Below are positions 55,981 to 64,000 of a stretch of DNA of 64,000 bases, in pieces. The first letter of the stretch is position 1. Every line of letters begins with the position of its first letter. Location of the stretch: NCBI GenBank assembly GCA_034359265.1, contig CP136898.1:51511501-51575500 (forward strand), given 5' to 3'. The notes under the pieces were generated by a model. The model was not told where the DNA came from and did no database searches. It was given only the letters and a program-made list of their open reading frames with translations. The position numbers and the translations under genes were made by a program. The DNA is from Canna indica. Its lineage: Eukaryota > Streptophyta > Magnoliopsida > Zingiberales > Cannaceae.

Positions 55981-57424
55981 CCTTTAGCAATTTTTTCAGA
56001 ATTTTATTAGGCATTACTGTTGCGTTTTACGAACCGTTCGCTTCCTAAACGTCATGCTTCTCGATTTTTGTTTTTGGGGGTTCTCATTCATGCGATGAAT
56101 CGGGGTGGTAGCCTACTGTCCAAACTTATCTTGGACAGATTTGAAACTCAAGAACCCCATGGGTTCATGGTTGAACAGTCCTGAAAACTAAAATTTTCAA
56201 CATGTGTTGTTTGGATCATTTTGGGTGGAAACGTAACTCGATTAACGCATTTTCAGTTCTGTTTTTTTCCTTTCTTTTTCTTAATTGTTAAGATGCATGA
56301 AAGGATGATTATGGATGTGCCCTATGTGTTGTGACTATGTGTAAATCGTGGTTGTGTTGATTGCTTGTAAATTATAAAATTTCAGCATTGTAACTTTTGA
56401 ATAGTGCCTGTGTACCCCTGCCTTTCTCTTGAGAATTCTAATTGTAATCTTCTTCTCCCATGCCTTAAATCTTTCCCCAGGGGTTGTTTGAGGTTTTCTT
56501 CTTTTATTTTTGTAAAATTAGAAATTTATGGGCAGATTCGCGACGAGCATACTTGCTACCCCGTTTTGGTGCGCGCGCGGAAGGAGGTGTTCGGCGCCAT
56601 GATGATGACGACTAGAACCCCGAGAAGGCACTGATGGAACCGACAACCTACAAGATGTTTTTGGGCTGCACCTTGGCGAGACAGATCTCCCTAAAACCAT
56701 AGGATGATGGCCTTGGTTCGCTCGGTGGCTCGGGTGGAATCCTTAGAACATCCATAATCATCTTTATTTACTTTATGCTTTTATTTATTGTTTTTGCTTC
56801 AATTATTGATAGCTTAGATAATTATAATTGCATGAAGAAACCCTAAAATAATATTGAGTCCGAATGGCTAAGATATTAAGAATATCAGTCATGTCTTCCA
56901 TCATTATGAAGTACAAGTGTGTCTATTGTCACAACGGGTTTGTTGTGCAAACACAAGATCTTTTGTGCTAATAGACACGTTGCATCTCATATGACTCATA
57001 CCTTGTGTCTCTACTACTAGCTTGAACGTGACTTACCTTGTTGAGAAAACTCAAGGATGGTTGTTTGCTCACTAGGGTATACGAACGATGGGTCCGACTC
57101 AACTAGGACTCCTTGGTTTGTTGTGCAAACAAAAGACCATGGTAACCCTAGAGGCAAAACTTGATGGAAGTCGCACAACGATGTAATCGGTAAAGAGTTA
57201 CCTACCCATGGACCTATTAGGGTTTATCGTATTAAATGCAAGACTCGAGTAGGAGAAGTGGGATTCCATCTTCCCCTAAGGAAGTCTACTAACGAGGGCT
57301 TCCCGCTTCCCAACATGAGGGTCATTTGGGAATCGCGAAAATTAGTGAAAGCCATGATTAATCATAAGACCTTAATAATCATGCATATAACATATCTATT
57401 CATTTATGTCTTTCTTTTCATAAC
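55981..57424. other. Leader region of the copia element
   Basis: No credible coding sequence. Short frames here (for example 56,404-56,631) lack protein similarity and run through decayed DNA. Confidence 0.45.
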
Positions 57425-59810
57425 ATGTCATCTTTACTGTCGTTGCGTTGTATTCTTGATGCTAATAAATTTACTGGTCAAAATTACATCGATTGGTTGC
57501 GAAACCTGAGGATTGTCCTCATCCAAGAGAGACTTTCCTATGTTCTTGATAACAGGCCACCGGATGCCCCTTCCCAAAGGGCTACTGAGGATGTGAGAGC
57601 CACTTTCAAGAAGTGGCAAGATGACAACACTACTATTCAGTGCACTATGTTGGTGAAATGGCCACACTAGAAGGGGAGGGGTGAATAATGTGTTTACTAA
57701 TTTTTTTGTCAAAATTCGATCTTAATCGTTTATTTGGTTACTTAGACAAATTACAAGTTAAGTAGCAAGCGAAAGTAAAGTAAATACGATAATGAAGTAA
57801 ACACAAGTAGAAGCAATGCAAACATAATTATTTATAGTGGTTTGGCCCCAATGCCTACTCCACTACCAAAGCACCCCACTTAGGATTTCCAAACTAACCT
57901 TTACTAGATTAATCTTATTTCCCTTACAACGAGGACTTTGACCCGAAGAGTCTCGCTCTCAACCTAAGGTACTTCCACGCCCGGAAGTCTTCGCATTCTT
58001 ACCGAGAGCACTCTTCTACCTCAACCCAAATGGACAATTCAACTAATCCTAGTAAACTAGGTTTACACCAGTGGAATTGAACCTCAATCACAAAGGCAAC
58101 CACCAAATCTATCAAACCTAGCAACCTAGGTTTACATAAGTTCAAATACAATGAAATAAACACCAAAATACAAGTAATGGAGAAAAAATACAACAACACA
58201 AATACTTAGCTCCAACACAATGAATCTTAGCTCCTCTTGATGTCTTGATGATGAATCAAATGAAGCTTGAAGGCAAACTCAAGAAAAAAATATTCAAGGC
58301 TAGGGTTTTTGCAAATGATGGATCAATCAAAGCTTAGATGATGAAAGGAGTGTCTCAATAGGCTCAACAACACCTGAGGGGGGCTCTCTTGGCTTCTATT
58401 TATAAGTCATGAAGAGTTGGCATGAAACATCCAACTCAATGACTGGAAAACTAAGCGTTTTCGTCGTCCCATCGTAGGTTCGATCGATCGTCGGTCGACC
58501 GACCGAGTGACCGCATGCCTACTGCCAATTTCTGGCAACATTCGGTCGACCGATTGGTCGACCGAAACTGGACAGACTGCTTGGTTTAACTGATTTTTTT
58601 GCTTGTTTGTTCATTCTTGGGTTCGATCTTCGCTAGGTCCTCTTATAAAGTGAAATAACTTTAAAACATAAATTTTATATAAGGATTGCCCCCCATTTGG
58701 ATTCAATAAAAATATCTAAAAAATCAAAATCCTTAAGAATCAAAATCAAATTTTTGGGGTCTGGTACAAATTTCTAAAAAATGGAAATTTTATAATTTCC
58801 CAGGTCAAATATGGGTATGCTAAAGGCTTCCAAAAATTTCTTTAAAATATCTCATTATCTAGTTTTTACCTAAGGAATAATTATCGACTCTTTTGGTGCC
58901 AAGAAAATATCTAGATCATATAGCCCTCCAAGGAGCTCCCTAGGCTTAGTAAATTTCAGGGACTTTTCTAATTTTCCAGGTTTTCATGTTTAGGGGTTCG
59001 GGATTGGTTTTTGGGTTCTTATGCATCGTCATGAGGATTTACAATTTATCTAGACACCCTAAACCTAGACTCTATATTCCCGACGAATCCGAGCGCGTCG
59101 ACCAATGCCCTTCTGATTTTCTAATTTATCTGATATTTCTGATCGTGGACGTCGTGCGCTAACCGATATGGAACCTAAAAATAATTCTCCATGAAATCAT
59201 TAGTTCCATGTGTGTTATCATCAAAATCGAGATTAACACTAAGGTTGAAAACTATAGACCAACACATTATGCTTGCCTCTATATCCGATGTGTTGTAGTG
59301 ATAACATGAAAAGATGGACACTAGGGCCATCCTTTCTCACCTCAAGGAGTTGTAATGATGAAAAGAATCGAACTGCTAGGTTTGAATAGTCAAAGCAACT
59401 CATCCAGGCCAAGATGACGACAGGGACCCCTGTAGAAACCTATGTCCCCAAACTAATCGATTTGATTGAGAGGTTAGAGAAATTGGGCATAAGCATTGCT
59501 AAAGGGCTAAGTCGGGACTTAGCACTCCAATCCCTCCTGAATTCGTTTTCACAGTTTGATGACAACTTCCACATAAACAAGTAGGTTGACTCGCTACACG
59601 AAGATTACTGAGTCCCACCTTATGAAGGACAAGGACACGGTCTCATTAGTGGGAGGTGCCTTTGAGGCAAAGTTACACCCTGTTAAGAACAAAGTGAAAA
59701 ACAAAGCTGTCAAACCTTTGATTAATATCAAGAAGAAATGGAAAGTTATTCCCAATGGCACCTACTACCATTATGGTAAATATGGCCACTGGAAGCGCAA
59801 CTACAAGTAG
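57425..59810 (+). pseudogene. Copia gag pseudogene, split by a Sirevirus solo LTR
   Basis: An ATG at 57,425 opens MSSLLSLRCILDANKFTGQN then YIDWLRNLRIVLIQERLSYV, a canonical copia Gag N-terminus. It reads to TTIQCTMLV, where the solo LTR enters. After 59,265 the gag continues with stops: TGTPVETYVPKLIDLIERLE, LALQSLLNSFSQFDDNF, and the knuckle YYHYGKYGHWKRNYK near 59,765-59,808, where all three cysteines are now tyrosine. The cysteine losses and stops show long decay. Confidence 0.85.
57648..59264 (-). repeat. Sirevirus solo LTR in copia gag
   Basis: A 1617-bp LTR in minus orientation starts TGTTGGTGAAATGGCCAC and ends TATAGACCAACA. Flanks are CACTA (57,643-57,647) and CATTA (59,265-59,269). 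It interrupts gag in frame and has no interior. Confidence 0.85.
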
Positions 59811-60403
59811 TATTTTACAAAGATGAACCTAAAGATGGTTTTTAGAAACTCCCGCTTTAGGTGCGTACGTTATAAGAATACTTCGTCATTAACTCTATCG
59901 AGTATTTGATACCTATCATCATCTGCAAGGTGTTGCAGGATAAGAGAAAAAGTAGAAGACTAGACAAAAGGAAACTACGACCTTCGGGTAGGCAATGATG
60001 CAAGAGTTGCAGCCTTACTTGTAGGAATCTATTGTATAAGTCTTCTATTCGACGAGACCGTTAATATTGATTTGTTCCAGTGTTAATAAAAGAACATCCT
60101 TTACTTTGTTCTCTGAACAAGGTTGTGAAAAGTTCTTTAATAGGCAATAGTTGCCACATGAACCATTCTGATGAGTTACATACGACTGGACCAATTTAAA
60201 ATTGGTTTAATGGTTTTTGATGTTAATGATAAATATTTTTGAACGAACGCACTAAGAGATAAAATTAACCTCACCTACTTCTGGCTTTTATGACTTTGGA
60301 TGATTATGAATCAAAATCAGAACTTGAGAAGTATGTCTCAAGGAGATTCTGATCGAGTCTCTATTCACCAGACCTGACGAAAGGCTCGTTGATTTAATTA
60401 GAA

Positions 60404-60716
60404 TTGACCTACATAGGTGTATGCATGCCGATAACAACTCAAGCCAGAAAAGGATACTCCTACGATATGATTAGGCACGAGTATGTCCACCTATTTTGGC
60501 ACAAACCTGATACATTTGAATCGTTTAAGGAGTATAAAGGTGAAATTAAAGAAACATATTGGAAAAGATATTATAAGCCTTCAATTAGATGGAGGCAGAG
60601 AATACTTATCCACTAAGTTTGTGAATTATTTCAAAGACAATAAGATTGTCTCTGTATGGACCCCTCTTGACACAATGGTGTATCTGAAAGAAGGAATCAC
60701 ATCTTATTGGATATGA
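60404..60716 (+). pseudogene. Copia integrase core remnant
   Basis: MPITTQARKGYSYDMI matches the start of the copia integrase core (normally GPMxTxARGGYxYFITFxDD); the Asp pair is lost. HKPDTFESFKEYKGE follows, then a frame change near 60,535 and DGGREYLSTKFVNYFK (normally DRGGEYxS). The third catalytic region is garbled. Confidence 0.8.
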
Positions 60717-60943
60717 TGTGATCCATACTTAGCTTCCAATATCTTTTTAGAGGATAAGCTATTGTAGCGGCCATAATTTTGTCTGTCTTTGATACACCAT
60801 ATAAGAGATGAAATGGAAAGAAACCGAGTCTGAGACATCTCGTGATTTGGGGTTGCCTAGCGTATGACAAACTTGACCATGTGCAAAATTTTGAGGAATA
60901 CCCTTAAAAGTGTTTTGGGTATCAAGCTCTTCAACTGAACAAA

Positions 60944-61834
60944 ATGAGTTTTGTCACCACTTTCTTAGAAAGGGAGTTTGTCGAGGAAAGTGGGAGTGGA
61001 AGATGTGTTGAACTTTTTGAAGTTCAGCAACCACGAATAAATTCGCAACAACTAGTCGAAAGTTCACAAGTTAGACCAATCCATGTAATTATTACTTCCC
61101 ATCACTCTTCACTCTTTCAGGAGACTACATAGACTGCTTGAGTGATGTCTAGCCATAAGGTATGACCTAGATTCAGGCAATCCGCAATCTCTTAATGGTC
61201 AAATGTGTTGACACCATGCAAATCCAAACTGGATGCAAACCAAGTGCAGACTTTGGTTGACCGACTCTAAAAGGATGACTCCTATAGGGTGCAGGTGGAT
61301 CTTTAGGAAAGATCTGAGCAGCAGGCAAGGTGTGGACCTATAAGGCTAGACTGGTTATGAATAAGATCTAACCCAGACAATAGGTTGTCTGCAATAAGAC
61401 ATTCTCACCAGTTGCAGCGCTCAAGTCCATTAGGATATTGCTAACCATCAGTGCATGCTATGAATACGAGATCTGGCTAGTGGGTGTTTAGACTGCGTTC
61501 TTCCATTATGAAGAAGTCTATATGCCAGAGGAGTTCGTATCCTCAGTTGGACCGAGTAAGGTATGCGAGCTGCATAGGTCCATTTATAGACTACAGCTAG
61601 CATTGAAGAGTTGAAACATCCATTTTTGATGATATAATCAAAAGGGTTTTGATTTTGTCAAAAATGTGGATGAACCTTATATAGACAAGGTGTTCAGTGA
61701 GAGTTTAGTCATATTGTATGATATACTTGTGGGAAAAGCATTCTCACGCTCCAATTATTTCCCACACTGATTCTCTATCTGGGAAAGGTCTCATATATGC
61801 TTGACATTAGGATCTATATTGATAGGTCTGAAAG
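60944..61834 (+). pseudogene. Copia integrase tail and reverse transcriptase remnant
   Basis: FLEREFVEESGSGRCVELFE matches the segment that follows copia integrase. Around 61,280-61,500 the words of copia RT are readable in shifting frames (CRWIFRKD, QTIGC, ALKSIRILLTI, EIWLV). SYMLDIRIYIDRSES at the right end matches the RT/RNase H connector. Dense stops; not functional. The chromovirus LTR starts right after. Confidence 0.7.
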
Positions 61835-64000
61835 TGTCACACCCCAATTCTAGAATAGTATGATCGACCAGGGTATACAACCGTACCCCGAAGCCTAACT
61901 CGACCAAAACCACAAACCATAGAGTTAAATCAAACTTTATTTTATTAAAATGCTAATGAATAGTTAAATGATACAAACGAAACAACCCAATTCACTATTA
62001 AAGAAAATGCGGAAGCATGAATATCCAATTGAAACAAATTTCAAAGAATGTTTTAAAACAATGAATGAAAAAGAGAAACCATAAATCTCACTACAGGACT
62101 CTCTCTAAACTCGATCACAACCTTAACTCTAACTTTAACTTGTCACGAGACCTGCCTTGAACCTGCTGCTCCCAGCTGCGCTACCCAATACTCCAGTATC
62201 ACTACTGGTTCTGACCTAGTGCTACCAAAAAATAAAATAAAATAGTAAGTCCACATTGGACTTAGTGAGTGGCTCAGTCTTGAGCCTACCACGGTCCACG
62301 GTTATATAAGAGTACAAGATGCATAATAACAACACAATAGATAATTTATATAACATAATCCAACCAGTATCAAGGTACAAGAATAATTTTCCTAAATCTA
62401 GGAATAATCATTTTGTCTATAAAATTCCAAAGCAGTTCATATTTAACTCATACAGAAAAGAAATCACACATTCACACAAGCATATTTCCAAACTATACGA
62501 GTCGGTCACTAGGATATGCCCAGTGAGCTTCCCGCCCATGCTTCCCGAGCTAGGCAGGCCCTCTAGCCTCAGTAACCCCCAATTGGTTGGGAAAACCCTT
62601 CAACCAGTGCCACTCCGGGTCGGTCATCAGTGTGGCTCACTGACAAGCTTCTCGATCCACACCTCCTCCGCTGATCAGCCCAATCGAACCCCCATCTCAT
62701 CCACATACACAAACATGTACAATAAAAAAAAATGCACCAACACCACAAGCACCTAATGTAACCCAGTATTTCTACACCATATAATTCTAAGTACATGTTT
62801 CCTTACAAGAACGTAGTTTAAAGATTTTCAAACTAATGAAATATCTAAATTTAGATATTACCACAAGGAAGTCTAAAAAAAGAAGAAGAAGAAAATATTA
62901 TGAACAACATCTACAATATAACCCATTTTTACAAGAACGTCCGTAGTATCCTAATTCTTTTAGTTTCTACCTCAAATTTTTTTAAAAGAACATTAAGAAT
63001 ACTTATTCACTATGCCTTAAATGTCCACGTAAACTCAAAGCTTAGATAAAATTTTCATGCCAATTTAACTTACAATAACAATACTAAAATAAAGCAAGAA
63101 TACAAGACATTAACAACCTCACCCTACACCAATTTTTTCCAAACATCTACTATTTTTCCCAACACCCGCTGTTACAAACTTTAATCAAACCAAACTTATT
63201 GATTTCACATTTCCTTCAAGACTTACCTACAGCAAGCAGCCACTAGATGAAGAGCAACATCAACAAAAACTAAAATTAAAGCCTTGATAACTTTCCCCTT
63301 TGACTGCCGCACACCCTTTACTTTTTCTTTCTTCCCTTATCCAAATCAATTTCCAATCATCCACTGTTAACACTCAATCAACCATTACTTTTCTGATTTC
63401 GTAATTGTGTTTACCACAAACTATATTATGCAGCCCCAAGGAGAAAGAAAATCTACAGTGCACCTCTTGAGAAGCATACAACACATTGCTTTGTAATCTA
63501 CTTGCTAAGAACGCTAAGAATGCAACTAAGAAAACAATTCAATTAAAATAATTCTAATGGCAACAAACGGTCATCATCAAAAATTTAACCTTCCATTGCT
63601 TTGTAATGTACACAATGAACCTCAACTTTAACACAAGAATTTACACCATAATTCATCATCAAATTCCATTGAAGAGGGGGTTAAAATCATCAAGAAATTT
63701 CCAAGTTCTCCAAGACATGGGGCGGCAAGGAAAGGGAAGAAACTATTAGTTTTGGGCAATGATTTAGCCACTCACCGGCAAGGGAAACCAAAGTAGAAGA
63801 CGATCCTAAAGACTCTCGCACCGATGATCGCCGGCATTGGCAATCGGTTCGGCGGCAAACCCCTCGTCTGCCGCCTCTTGCGTCGCCCCTCTTCAAGTGT
63901 CGGTTTTTTTTTACGATTCTACCCCTCACTTAACCCAACCTCAGTTTCTACCTAACTCAACCAACACTCGTCCGAATTGGGTTCCGATCGAGTCATCGAA
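61835..64000 (-). repeat. Chromovirus LTR (or element end) running off the window
   Basis: It starts TGTCACACCCCAATTC, preceded by GAAAG as the presumed target copy. It shares ordered blocks with 12,794-13,542 and the general layout of the 2.86-kb LTR at 25,225. At least 2.17 kb of apparently non-coding DNA follows, with a GC-rich block near 63,690-63,900 that may be the promoter-proximal part. No pol motifs are seen before the window end, so it could be a very long LTR. Confidence 0.6.

Larger units (their letters stand above)
55967..61834 (+). mobile_element. Interior of a decayed Ty1/copia element
   Basis: PBS TGGTATCAGAGGCA at 55,967-55,980 is followed by about 1.4 kb of leader without coding content, gag from 57,425, then integrase and RT remnants. 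It is broken at 57,648 by a Sirevirus solo LTR and cut at 61,834 inside RT by a chromovirus LTR. Gag style (LDANKFTGQNYIDWLRNLRI) places it outside the Sireviruses. Confidence 0.8.

Noticed and set aside
62319..62756. 145-codon plus-strand frame in the right-edge LTR
   Set aside because: Low-similarity frame antisense to the chromovirus LTR; the equivalent part of 12,794-13,542 is not open.

Overview
The window is plant nuclear DNA, most likely from a flowering plant with a large, repeat-rich genome. There are no bacterial-style operons, CRISPR arrays, rRNA genes or intact tRNA genes. At least three quarters of the sequence can be assigned to transposable elements. The retroelement families are plant-specific: Sirevirus-type Ty1/copia, other Ty1/copia, Tat-type Ty3/gypsy and chromoviruses, plus hAT and Tourist-like MITEs. 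Species cannot be named from the sequence.

Left block (about 1-33,500). A relic hAT derivative (1-783) and a hAT-like end (from 1379) are followed by a decayed minus-strand Tat-type Ty3/gypsy element. Its pieces are scattered by nested insertions: 3' LTR about 1630-2220, 3' UTR tandem repeats to 3483, integrase 11,525-12,146, protease 12,345-12,560, gag about 30,143-30,900 and 5' LTR 31,190-33,502. Into it went a structurally complete plus-strand Sirevirus (3484-11,388, TSD GTTGT) that carries an open gag frame but no pol. A second, plus-strand Tat element also lies in it (LTR piece 12,573-12,793, integrase 24,477-25,217, UTR and LTR 28,085-30,142). That second element is split by a chromovirus LTR piece, a minus-strand gag-only Sirevirus (13,543-22,322, with two further Sirevirus insertions), an inverted pair of copia LTR fragments (23,105-24,476) and a 2.86-kb solo LTR (25,225-28,084). 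The Tat 5' LTR carries a hAT element (31,551-33,468, perfect 8-bp TSD) that itself carries a Sirevirus solo LTR.

Middle block (about 33,500-47,000). This AT-rich island is light in retrotransposons but carries DNA-transposon relics: a 1.3-kb foldback element, three or more MITEs and two adjacent hAT elements. It holds the one host gene I can support, a minus-strand four-exon gene (43,928 to 39,054). It encodes a 71-residue protein, and the frame runs without a break across three GT-AG introns. A 288-bp tandem duplication lies at 45,978-46,555.

Right block (about 47,000-64,000). A degenerate chromovirus (gag-protease-RT, 47,070-49,632) is cut off by copia LTR sequence. A copia solo LTR (49,762-53,045, TSD CATGA) sits inside an older LTR of the same family. 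That older LTR leads through a primer binding site at 55,967 into a decayed copia gag-pol (57,425-61,834). Sirevirus LTRs interrupt this block at 49,959, 54,002 and 57,648, and a chromovirus LTR enters at 61,835 and runs off the window.

No cellular pathway is encoded. The biology is repeated nesting of retroelements, chiefly a Sirevirus family that persists as gag-only elements and solo LTRs with palindrome-rich promoters. The most useful points are the gag-only family, its LTR architecture and the embedded small host gene.
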